33,861 nucleotides of DNA. It comes from Bryobacterales bacterium (GTDB taxonomy: Bacteria; Acidobacteriota; Terriglobia; Bryobacterales; Bryobacteraceae). Both the position numbers and the translations under genes were made by a program. A model generated the notes under the pieces. The model worked only from the letters and a program-made list of their open reading frames with translations. It was not told the DNA's origin and did no database searches. Positions 26,911-33,861 of the stretch are shown here, one piece after another; within the stretch, counting starts at the first letter, position 1; the number at the start of each line of letters is the position of its first letter. The stretch is from positions 1-33,861 of the forward strand of contig CANFEY010000049.1 in assembly GCA_947446025.1 (NCBI GenBank), in the 5' to 3' direction.

Positions 26911-27836
26911 ACCCAGGGGACAGCATCGTAGTCGCGGAGAATCTCACCCGCAAGTTCGGCGAAATGACCGCCGTCAGCGGCCTCAACATCGCAATCGCCC
27001 CAGGTGAGATCTTCGCGCTCGTCGGTCCCGACGGCGCAGGCAAAACAACTACCCTTCGCATGCTGTGCGGCCTCATGAACCCCACCGAAGGCCGCTGCAT
27101 CGTCACCGGACTCGACGTCGCCAAATCCCCCGACGAAGTCAAAGACCACATCGGCTACATGGCGCAGAAATTCGGACTCTATACCGACCTCACCGTCGAT
27201 GAGAACATGAATTTCTACGGCGACTTGTTCGGCATTGTGGGCAAGGAACGCGAGGCTCTCTCAAACCAACTCCTAAAGATGACCCGCATGGAGCCGTTCC
27301 GCGGCCGCCAAGCCGGCAAACTCTCCGGCGGCATGAAGCAAAAGCTCGCGTTGATGTGTACCCTGCTCCACAAGCCGCGCGTGCTCTTCCTCGACGAACC
27401 CACCAACGGAGTTGACCCCGTCTCCCGCCGCGACTTCTGGGCGATCCTCTATCAACTGGTCACCGAAGGCCTCACCGTCATGGTCGCCACCGCCTACCTC
27501 GACGAAGCCGAACGCGCCAACCGCGTCGGCATGATGCACCTGGGCAAACTCATCCGCTGCGCCACCCCCGCCGCCCTGCGCGCCGAACTGACTGAAGCCT
27601 GCTACAGCGTCACATCAACAGACCTCCGCAAGACACGCACGCAACTCGAGACCCAGCCCGGCGTTGTAGCTGTGCAGCCCTCCGGTGCCGACCTGCACGT
27701 CTTCCTGGACGAAACCAAAGCCTCCATCACCGCCCTGGCCGCGAACCTAACCTTCGACCACCGCAAAATCTCCCCGTCACTCGAAGACGTCTTCATCGCC
27801 CTGGTAAAACGCGAGGAGCTAGCCCGTGCAGCCTAG
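26907..27836 (+). CDS. ABC transporter ATPase, H-loop histidine replaced
   Basis: This 309-residue ATPase has Walker A GPDGAGKTT (40-48), signature LSGGM (139-143), Walker B VLFLDEP (159-165) with E164, and a DVFIAL-type C-terminus. The H-loop reads VATAYLDEAE: A196 replaces the histidine that senses the gamma phosphate (the sister ATPase has VTTHYMDEAE). One of the two nucleotide sites in a heterodimer would then be impaired. It corresponds to one half of the fused double ATPase YbhF of E. coli. The start is a GTG overlapping the adaptor stop; the end overlaps the next ATPase gene by 11 bases. Confidence 0.93.
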   Translation: MNPGDSIVVAENLTRKFGEMTAVSGLNIAIAPGEIFALVGPDGAGKTTTLRMLCGLMNPTEGRCIVTGLDVAKSPDEVKDHIGYMAQKFGLYTDLTVDENMNFYGDLFGIVGKEREALSNQLLKMTRMEPFRGRQAGKLSGGMKQKLALMCTLLHKPRVLFLDEPTNGVDPVSRRDFWAILYQLVTEGLTVMVATAYLDEAERANRVGMMHLGKLIRCATPAALRAELTEACYSVTSTDLRKTRTQLETQPGVVAVQPSGADLHVFLDETKASITALAANLTFDHRKISPSLEDVFIALVKREELARAA

Positions 27837-28779
27837 TAAGGGTCCCGCCGTCCGCATCCAGTCGCTGACCAAAAGCTTCGGCGATTTCGTAGCCGTCGAC
27901 AATGTCTCCATCGATGTCGCCCCCGGCGAAATCTTCGGCTTCCTCGGACCTAACGGCGCAGGCAAATCCACCACCATCCGCATCCTCTGCGGCCTGCTCG
28001 CGCCCACCTCCGGCACCGCCACCGTGGCCGGCTTCGACGTCGCCAAACAATCCGAAGACGTCCGCAAACACATCGGCTACATGTCGCAGAAGTTCTCTCT
28101 TTATGACGACCTCACCGTCGACGAGAACATCGAATTCTTCGGCGGCATCTACGGCGTCTCCCCGGAGAAATTCAAAGCCCGCCACGACCACGTGCTCGAA
28201 ATGGCCGGCCTCACCGAAAAGCGCAAGTCCATGACCGGCTTGCTCTCCGGCGGTTGGAAACAGCGCCTCGCGCTCGGCTGCGCCATCCTCCATGAGCCGC
28301 CCGTGCTCTTCCTCGACGAACCCACCAGCGGCGTCGACCCCATGGCCCGCCGCGACTTCTGGGACCTCATCTATCAACTCTCCGCCGCCGGCCACACCAT
28401 CTTCGTCACCACCCACTACATGGACGAAGCCGAATACTGCCACCGCATCGCGCTCATGGGCGGAGGCAAAGTCATCGCGCTCGGCTCGCCGTTCCAGCTG
28501 AAATCGCAACTCGGCTTCGGCCACCTGCTGAACCTCGAAACCTCTGACCTCTTCACCAGCATGAAACTCCTGCGCGGCCACCCCGGCATTGAGGACGTCG
28601 CTGTCTTCGGCGCGGGCCTCCACATAAAAGTGGACGACCAAACCACCGGCTCCGCCAACGTGCGCTCCATCCTCGAAGCCGCCGGCATCGGCATCACCGT
28701 GCTCGAACCCATCCCGCCATCCATGGAAGACGTCTTCGTCACACTGTTGGAATTCCAGGACAAGAAGCTCACCCAATGA
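27826..28779 (+). CDS. ABC transporter ATPase, canonical
   Basis: This 317-residue ATPase has all catalytic elements: Walker A GPNGAGKST (41-49), signature LSGGW (140-144), Walker B VLFLDEP (160-166) and H-loop H197 in TTHYMDEAE. The C-terminal region ends SMEDVFVTLLEF, as in ABC-2 type drug or polysaccharide exporters. It is the second half-equivalent of YbhF and probably pairs with the preceding ATPase. The GTG at 27826 lies inside the end of the previous gene; the stop overlaps the permease start in ATGA. Confidence 0.94.
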   Translation: MQPSKGPAVRIQSLTKSFGDFVAVDNVSIDVAPGEIFGFLGPNGAGKSTTIRILCGLLAPTSGTATVAGFDVAKQSEDVRKHIGYMSQKFSLYDDLTVDENIEFFGGIYGVSPEKFKARHDHVLEMAGLTEKRKSMTGLLSGGWKQRLALGCAILHEPPVLFLDEPTSGVDPMARRDFWDLIYQLSAAGHTIFVTTHYMDEAEYCHRIALMGGGKVIALGSPFQLKSQLGFGHLLNLETSDLFTSMKLLRGHPGIEDVAVFGAGLHIKVDDQTTGSANVRSILEAAGIGITVLEPIPPSMEDVFVTLLEFQDKKLTQ

Positions 28780-29885
28780 ACCTCCGGCGCACATTCGCGA
28801 TCGCCCGCAAGGAAATCCTGCACATCGTGCGGGATAAACGGAGCTTGATGGCCGCCATCATGCAGCCGCTCCTGGTGCTGCTGCTCTTCGGCTACGCCCT
28901 CAGCCTCGACGTCGACCGCGTACCCACCGTCGTCTACGATGCCGCTCACAGCGCCGAAAGCACCGCGCTCACCCTGCAATTCCGCGGCTCGCGTTACTTC
29001 CAAATCATCGAAGAGGCCAACAACTACGCCGCCATCGAACGCGCCATCGACCAGCGCCGCGCCCTGGTCGGCGTCGTCATCCCCGTCGACTTCGCCGAAA
29101 AAGTCGCCCGCGGCGAACAAGCCAAAGTCCAGATCCTGGTCGACGGCTCCGATTCCAACACCGCCGCCATCGCCCTCGGCTACGCGCAGGGCTTGGTCCA
29201 GCTCTACGCCGCCCAGCGCATGGGCAACACCCAAGCTCTCCCCGTCGATGTCCGTACCCGCGTCTGGTACAACACCGACCTCGTCTCCCGCCACTTCATC
29301 GTTCCCGGCCTCATCGGAGTGATTACCATGATCATCGCCGCGCTGCTCACCTCCCTCTGCATCGCGCGCGAATGGGAAAACGGCACCATGGAGCAGCTCC
29401 TCTCCACTCCCGTGCGCCCTTCCGAACTCGCCATGGGCAAACTAGCCGCGTACTTCCTCCTCGGTCTGGTGGACATGGCCATTGCCCTCTACGTCGGCAT
29501 CTACGTGTTCGACGTCCCCTTGAAAGGCAGCCTCGCTCTGCTCGTTTTCTCCTCCGGCGTCTTCCTCTTCGGAGGCATGGCCTGGGGCATCTTCATCTCC
29601 GCGAGCCATCGCAGTCAGCTCACTGCATACCAGATGGGTACCTTCACATCCTTCCTGCCCGCCTTCCTTCTGTCGGGCTTCGTCTACTCCATTCAAAACA
29701 TGCCCGTGGTGATCCAAGCCATCGCCCTCTTCGTCCCCGCCCGCTACTTCATCAACATCGCCAAGGGTATCTTTCTCAAAGGACTCGGCATCGAAATGCT
29801 GTGGTTCGACCTGCTGCTGCTGATCGTCTACGGCCTCAGCATGTTCTACTTCGCAACCCGCAAACTGCGGCAAAAGGTGGCCTAA
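28776..29885 (+). CDS. ABC-2 type permease (YbhS-like)
   Basis: This 369-residue inner membrane protein has one N-terminal helix (about residues 24-42), a periplasmic loop of roughly 130 residues, and five C-terminal helices. The cytoplasmic motif REWENGTMEQLLSTPVRP is characteristic of ABC-2 permeases of the YbhS/YbhR type. It is paralogous to the next gene, and the two probably form a heterodimeric channel. It overlaps the ATPase stop by ATGA and is one base away from the next start. Confidence 0.93.
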   Translation: MNLRRTFAIARKEILHIVRDKRSLMAAIMQPLLVLLLFGYALSLDVDRVPTVVYDAAHSAESTALTLQFRGSRYFQIIEEANNYAAIERAIDQRRALVGVVIPVDFAEKVARGEQAKVQILVDGSDSNTAAIALGYAQGLVQLYAAQRMGNTQALPVDVRTRVWYNTDLVSRHFIVPGLIGVITMIIAALLTSLCIAREWENGTMEQLLSTPVRPSELAMGKLAAYFLLGLVDMAIALYVGIYVFDVPLKGSLALLVFSSGVFLFGGMAWGIFISASHRSQLTAYQMGTFTSFLPAFLLSGFVYSIQNMPVVIQAIALFVPARYFINIAKGIFLKGLGIEMLWFDLLLLIVYGLSMFYFATRKLRQKVA

Positions 29886-29886
29886 T

Positions 29887-31032
29887 ATGCGACAACGATT
29901 GGCCTGCATCATCCGCAAAGAATTCCGCCAAGTGCTGCGCAACCCGCAAATGCGGGCCATGCTCGTATTGCCGCCCCTCATCCAACTCCTGGTCTTCGGC
30001 TACGCCGTGAACCTCGACGTCAACCACGCCCAAATCGCCTGGATGGACGAAGACCGCTCCCCGCAAAGCCGCGAACTGCTCTCCCAATTTGAAGGCTCCG
30101 GACTCTTCGAGATCCTCGCCACGCCCCAAAGCCCCGCCGAAATGCAGCGCCTGCTCGACACCAGCACCGTCGACGGCGTCATCCGCGTCCTCCCCGGCTT
30201 CGCCCGCGACATCGAACACGGCACCTCCACCGGCGTTCAAATCCTCCTCGACGGCACCGACTCCAACAGCGCCCAGCTCGTCTCCGCATACTCCGCGCAG
30301 GCCATCGGCCGCTACACCACCCAAGTCGTCGCCCAGCGCCAACGCAACCGTCTCGTCGCCGCCGGCTCCCCCGTCGCGAACAACGCCCCGCGCATCTCAG
30401 CCGAGCCGCGCGTCTGGTTCAACCCCGAACTCAAAAGCCGCAACTACTTCGTCCCCGGCGTCATCGTCAACATCCTGATGCTCGTCACCCTCTCCCTCAC
30501 CACCATGGCCATCGTCCGCGAAAAAGAAATCGGCACCATGGAGCAGCTCATGGTCACCCCCATCCGCCCCTTCGAACTCATCCTCGGCAAAACTCTCCCC
30601 TTCGTCATCATCGGCTTCTGGGACCTCATCCTCGTCATGGCCGCCGCCCTCCTCATCTTCCGAGTCCCCTTCGCCGGCAGCTTCGGCCTGCTCTGCTTCG
30701 CCTCGTTCCTGTTCATCCTCACCAACCTCGGCGCGGGCCTCCTGATCTCGACCGTCTCCAAAACTCAGCAGCAAGCCAACATGGCAACGTTCCTGCTCTT
30801 CCAGCCCTTCATGATGCTCAGCGGCTTCTCATTCCCGATCCGCAGCATGCCGGAAGCCATCCAGTGGTTCACCTACATCAACCCCATGCGCTACTTCCTG
30901 GAAGTGGTGCGCGGCATCTTCCTCAAAGGTTCCGGCATCGATATCCTCTGGCCCAACCTGCTCGCCCTCGGCATCTTCGGCGTGCTCATCCTCTCCATCA
31001 GCATCGCCCGCTTTCACAAGACCCTGGAATAG
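29887..31032 (+). CDS. ABC-2 type permease (YbhR-like)
   Basis: This 381-residue permease has the same architecture as the previous gene: a first helix at about residues 22-40, a large periplasmic loop with VDGVIRVLPGFARDIEHG, then five helices and the motif REKEIGTMEQLMVTPIRP. It is the last gene of the seven-gene exporter operon. The 116 bases after its stop contain no recognised terminator. Substrate cannot be inferred from sequence; E. coli YbhFSR has been linked to cation and drug export. Confidence 0.93.
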   Translation: MRQRLACIIRKEFRQVLRNPQMRAMLVLPPLIQLLVFGYAVNLDVNHAQIAWMDEDRSPQSRELLSQFEGSGLFEILATPQSPAEMQRLLDTSTVDGVIRVLPGFARDIEHGTSTGVQILLDGTDSNSAQLVSAYSAQAIGRYTTQVVAQRQRNRLVAAGSPVANNAPRISAEPRVWFNPELKSRNYFVPGVIVNILMLVTLSLTTMAIVREKEIGTMEQLMVTPIRPFELILGKTLPFVIIGFWDLILVMAAALLIFRVPFAGSFGLLCFASFLFILTNLGAGLLISTVSKTQQQANMATFLLFQPFMMLSGFSFPIRSMPEAIQWFTYINPMRYFLEVVRGIFLKGSGIDILWPNLLALGIFGVLILSISIARFHKTLE

Positions 31033-31148
31033 CCCCGCCCGCGCCCGCAACACACCGTTTCCCGACTCTGTAACGTACTTGTCTTTCTTCCTGATACCGC
31101 TCCCGCCGACCCCTCTCCCCCCGCCACCCCGCGCTACCCTCGGACCGC

Positions 31149-31832
31149 ATGCCCCGCTCCCCCGACTCCGGCCACCTCAACCTAGCCGACGTCTTCCACC
31201 GCCTCCAACAAAAACTCCTCGCCGACCTCCACACCACCGCCGTCTTCGAACACCCCTCCGCCAACGGCACCGCCACCGAACAAATCTGGATCGAACTCTT
31301 CTCCCAATTCCTCCCCGCCCGCTACCGAGCCGCCCCCGCCTTCATCATCAACGCCGCCGGCCAACGCTCCCGCCAAATCGACATCGCCATCTTCGACGCC
31401 CTAGCCTCCCCGCCCCTCTTCCCCAACCCCGCCGGCATCCACATCCCCATCGAATCCATCTACGCCGTCTTCGAAGTCAAACCAACCATCTCCAAACAAT
31501 GGCTCCGAGACGCCAGCATGAAGGCAGCCAGCGTCCGCGCGCTCCAATCCTCCAACCGCAAAATCCTAGCCGGCCTCCTAGCCACCTCCTCCGTCTGGCG
31601 CGAAGACACCTTCCCCACCAACCTCCGCCGAGCACTGCGCCCCCTCCCAGCCCCCCAAAAAATCGACTTCGGCTGCGCCCTAGAACACGGCAGCTTCGAA
31701 CACCACCGCTCCATCAGCGTCTCCCCCTCCAACCGAGCCCTCATCTTCTTCCTCCTCCGCCTAGTAACCCGCCTAAACTCCCTCGGCCCCACCCCCAAAA
31801 TCGACCTCCTAGACTACCTCCGCCGAGCCTGA
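31149..31832 (+). CDS. DUF6602 protein with PD-(D/E)XK nuclease-like core
   Basis: This 227-residue protein matches DUF6602. It begins with a helix, then TATEQIWIELFSQFLPARYR (41-60), RQIDIAIFD (75-83) and SIYAVFEVKPTISK (103-116). E44, D78, E109 and K111 form a PD-(D/E)XK-like set, so nuclease activity is plausible though not established for the family. The C-terminus, PSNRALIFFLLRLVTRLNSL, is typical. The coding strand is extremely C-rich. No clear ribosome-binding site precedes the ATG. It stands between the exporter operon and an Avs-like defence gene, and DUF6602 proteins are often found in accessory regions. Confidence 0.78.
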   Translation: MPRSPDSGHLNLADVFHRLQQKLLADLHTTAVFEHPSANGTATEQIWIELFSQFLPARYRAAPAFIINAAGQRSRQIDIAIFDALASPPLFPNPAGIHIPIESIYAVFEVKPTISKQWLRDASMKAASVRALQSSNRKILAGLLATSSVWREDTFPTNLRRALRPLPAPQKIDFGCALEHGSFEHHRSISVSPSNRALIFFLLRLVTRLNSLGPTPKIDLLDYLRRA

Positions 31833-31919
31833 CCCCATCTATTTCCGAAACAATTCCCCCACAGCCAGGCTCCTCCTAGTGCGGGCACAAATCCACCCAA
31901 CATCGCCAAGGAACTCACC

Positions 31920-31994
31920 ATGAGAAACATCTTTTACGTCATCGGAGTAGTCGTCGTAGTCCTCTTCCTCCTCAGAATGGTAGGCGCCCGCTAG
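31920..31994 (+). CDS. 24-residue single-helix membrane protein
   Basis: The ATG at 31920 follows AAGGA with a spacing of six to seven bases. The peptide starts MRNIFYVIGVVVVVLFLLRM and ends VGAR. It is one hydrophobic helix flanked by Arg, a pattern I recall from tiny conserved membrane proteins in other bacteria. Function is unknown. The next gene on either side is not coupled to it. Very small ORFs of this kind are usually missed by gene finders. Confidence 0.55.
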   Translation: MRNIFYVIGVVVVVLFLLRMVGAR

Positions 31995-32102
31995 AACCGC
32001 GCGCGCGTTCGCAGCCGGACAAACGCCAATATCCCCAACTCCACCAAGAACTTGCGTTTTCCGACGACGCAAGCTCCCCAAGCCGGGGTGTAACTCTTGG
32101 CC

Positions 32103-32267
32103 ATGACCAAACAAATTACCCTAACCCCCGCCCGCAAGGCCCCCAAGGAACTCCCCATCATCCCCATCCGCCAATCCGCCCCCATTCCCCCAGTCTCAAA
32201 GAGTTCCGCCCCCCGCCCAACCCTCCGCAAGCAACTAGGCCTCGACCCAATCGGCAAACAGAGGTAG
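32103..32267 (+). CDS. Possible 54-residue basic Pro-rich protein
   Basis: An open frame from ATG at 32103 encodes a small basic, proline-rich peptide (TKQITLTPARKAPKELPIIP and onward, ending LGLDPIGKQR). There is no ribosome-binding site, and I do not recognise the sequence. The coding frame is plausible because the end looks like a folded or conserved tail (LRKQLGLDPIGKQ), but chance cannot be excluded in such C-rich DNA. Apart from this ORF and the 24-residue one, 31833-32353 holds nothing I can identify. Confidence 0.3.
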   Translation: MTKQITLTPARKAPKELPIIPIRQSAPIPPVSKSSAPRPTLRKQLGLDPIGKQR

Positions 32268-32353
32268 CAACAACCGCCGTCGGCATCCCAGAATCCGCGC
32301 ATCGCTCAACGTGCTCCGGTACTCAAACATTTTCACAGCTCAATGTTGCTATT

Positions 32354-33730
32354 TTGTTGACTGTGGACAATTCGTCGCTAGATTGGCACCGTCTCCGCCC
32401 GCTGGAAGGTTCCCTACCTAAGGCCTTCGAAGAACTATGCGCTCAACTGGCCGCGAGCGAAACGGAAAATATTCCGCCCGGGTCACGTTTCGAGAGAAAA
32501 GGATCTCCCGACGCTGGTATTGAGTGCTACTGGGAAGCACCAAGCGGCGACATCATTGCTTGGCAAGCAAAGTTTTTTCGCGAAACGCCTACGGCTGGTC
32601 AATGGAAGGACTTAGACAAGTCCTTCGCGAAGGCCCTGGAGAAGCATAGGCAGCTGACGCGCTATATCATTTGCCTTCCGATCGACCGCCCTGATCCAAA
32701 GATCGAAGGTGCTCAATCGTTCATGGACCGATGGAAGACTCATGTTGAGAAGTGGAAACAAAGGGCTCGACAAACAGGTCGACAAGTGGATTTCGAATAC
32801 TGGGGCCAATCTGAGTTGCTCAAGCGACTCGCCCTAGAAAAACATCACGGACGGCACCTTTTCTGGTTCAGTCGTGAACTATTCACTACCGAATGGTTCA
32901 AGAACAGGTTGGACATAGCAATAGCGGATGCAGGTCCACGCTACTTTCCAACCATCAACGTAGACTTGCCAGTGCGAGAGTGCTTCCGGGGACTGGGCAG
33001 GACACCCGATCTCTACGACCACATGGATCGCAGGAGAGGCGAAATACGGAGAGCTCTCAACGATTTTCGCTATTCCAAGCTTGAAGGCGAACACGGCGAC
33101 CTATTCGAGAAACTAAGAAACGCGGTGGTCCATATCGGCGATGACCTTGCGTTAGTCCAGACGTCTCCGCCCGCCCCAATTCCCATATCCGGTTTGAAAG
33201 CGCTCACGCAGGAGGCCCTAAGAACATTGGGCGAGATCGGCCGAGCGACTAGAGACAATACAAAATCCTCAGCGACCGTGACGGATACCGGCCGTTCGTC
33301 GGACAGTGATCTGCACTATCTATATAAGTTGAAGGACGTCTTGGAAGACCTATACGACTGGCTCAACAGCTCAGACGCGTTGCTCGCAAATGTGCCAGCT
33401 TTGCTCTTGGTCGGTGATGCCGGTGTTGGCAAGACCCACCTTCTATGCGACGTCGCCCGGAAGCGAGAAGCCCTGAGTCAACCGTCGATCCTACTTCTTG
33501 GACAACAATTCTTGGTCGACGAACCGTGGACGCAATGTTTAACATTCTTAGGGCTCTCATGTAGCGTCGACATACTGCTGGGTGCATTGAATTCGGTCGG
33601 GCAATCTCGCGGCGTACGCGTGCTGTTCTTGATAGACGCCCTCAATGAGGGCGAGGGCGTAAACATCTGGAACAAGCATTTGGCGGGGATGCTTGCCCGA
33701 ATCGCCGCGTACCTGTCAAGGGCGGAGTAA
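32354..33730 (+). CDS. Avs-like antiviral STAND NTPase, 3'-truncated
   Basis: The first 458 residues of a much larger protein are present. The N-terminal domain is Mrr-like: WHRLRPLEGS, AFEELCAQLA (24-33), SPDAGIECYW (51-60) and AWQAKFF (69-75), giving D53/E57 and Q71/K73 of a PD-(D/E)XK nuclease. GPRYFPTINVDLPV (194-207) is a linker typical of Avs proteins. The STAND NTPase starts with Walker A GDAGVGKTHL (354-363) and Walker B VLFLIDALNEGEG (423-435). Avs proteins sense phage proteins through long C-terminal repeats and then degrade nucleic acid. The frame ends LSRAE just where an IS-like end begins. The start is TTG at 32354 or GTG at 32363; no ATG fits. Confidence 0.85.
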   Translation: MLTVDNSSLDWHRLRPLEGSLPKAFEELCAQLAASETENIPPGSRFERKGSPDAGIECYWEAPSGDIIAWQAKFFRETPTAGQWKDLDKSFAKALEKHRQLTRYIICLPIDRPDPKIEGAQSFMDRWKTHVEKWKQRARQTGRQVDFEYWGQSELLKRLALEKHHGRHLFWFSRELFTTEWFKNRLDIAIADAGPRYFPTINVDLPVRECFRGLGRTPDLYDHMDRRRGEIRRALNDFRYSKLEGEHGDLFEKLRNAVVHIGDDLALVQTSPPAPIPISGLKALTQEALRTLGEIGRATRDNTKSSATVTDTGRSSDSDLHYLYKLKDVLEDLYDWLNSSDALLANVPALLLVGDAGVGKTHLLCDVARKREALSQPSILLLGQQFLVDEPWTQCLTFLGLSCSVDILLGALNSVGQSRGVRVLFLIDALNEGEGVNIWNKHLAGMLARIAAYLSRAE

Positions 33731-33861
33731 AACTAGACCAGTGGGGCGGAGAGAAAGTAGACCAGTCCACAGGGTGGATGGGCCTTAGTTTGAAGGATTT
33801 GCGAGGGTGGCGGGAGCGTAGGCCTGCGAACCGCCTTGCGGGGCGCGTTTAGGCCGGAGCG
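33714..33861. mobile_element. End of an IS21-like insertion sequence (partial)
   Basis: From 33714 the sequence begins TGTCAAGGGCGGAGTAAAAC. A 24-base unit occurs twice in tandem: GGGCGGAG, six variable bases, TAGACCAGT (33720-33742 and 33744-33766). A TGT start and repeated internal transposase-binding units are features of IS21-family ends. The remaining bases to 33861 show no coding frame I can assign; istA would start outside the window. The boundary coincides with the point where the STAND protein loses its family pattern. Confidence 0.6.
33720..33766. repeat. Two tandem 24-base units at the IS end
   Basis: GGGCGGAG-N6-TAGACCAGT is present at 33720-33742 and again at 33744-33766. The outer and inner parts are identical, and only the central six bases differ (TAAAAC versus AGAAAG). 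Such repeats usually bind the transposase. The first copy supplies the stop codon of the truncated STAND gene. Confidence 0.8.

Noticed and set aside
27793-28794. A 333-codon open frame on the minus strand
   Set aside because: It is antisense to the second ABC ATPase, which has every catalytic motif.
31079-31879. A 266-codon Pro/Arg-rich open frame on the plus strand
   Set aside because: It overlaps the DUF6602 gene in another frame and is purely compositional (CCN and CGN codons).

Overview
This window looks like chromosomal DNA from an Acidobacteriota bacterium of the Solibacter/Bryobacter type. The basis is family content: a DUF1592/DUF1588/DUF1585 cytochrome protein, a Ser/Thr kinase fused to a PD40 propeller, a VWFA-related acidobacterial protein, an M56 peptidase with a TonB C-terminus beside a BlaI regulator, secreted NHL and VOC proteins, and high GC. 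Kdo genes (kdsA, kdsB) and a TolC-like exporter indicate a Gram-negative envelope. No tRNA, rRNA or CRISPR array was seen. No stretch above 300 bases lacks a gene, except 31833-32353, which holds only two tiny ORFs.

Left part (1-5.3 kb): the tail of an IS4-like transposase (2-133) lies just upstream of a class I-like PPK2 gene. The PPK2 gene meets a MazF/antitoxin pair tail to tail. A large membrane kinase-propeller follows. From 9.2 kb down to 4.5 kb, on the minus strand, runs a chain of exported proteins: a metallo-beta-lactamase-fold protein that has lost its second metal site, the 812-aa DUF1592 protein, a small cytochrome c, a DUF5666-like protein and a DUF411 protein. This looks like a periplasmic redox/metal module.

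Middle part (9.2-18.9 kb): TonB-domain protein, BlaI and M56-TonB, where blaI has a near-leaderless promoter inside a perfect palindrome. Next come a class III-like PPK2, a LacD-type aldolase, RibF, a PhnP-like hydrolase and DUF1844, closely packed on the minus strand. A secreted NHL propeller and a secreted VOC protein follow. A secreted alpha/beta hydrolase diverges from them, and then comes a BrnT/BrnA toxin-antitoxin pair.

Right part (18.9-31.0 kb, plus strand): a kdsB-pyrG-kdsA operon; convergent to it, a VWFA-related gene broken by a one-base frameshift; then a seven-gene efflux operon (TetR/CecR-like regulator, TolC-like protein, HlyD-like adaptor, two ATPases, two permeases). The efflux operon resembles E. 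coli cecR-ybhGFSR, except that the double ATPase YbhF is split in two and one half lacks the H-loop histidine.

Right edge (31.1-33.9 kb): a DUF6602 PD-(D/E)XK nuclease-like gene, a 24-residue membrane protein, and the first 450 or so residues of an Avs-like antiviral STAND NTPase with an Mrr-like nuclease domain. That gene is cut just after its Walker B motif by what looks like the end of an IS21-like element. This edge is the most likely defence island; its remainder lies outside the window.
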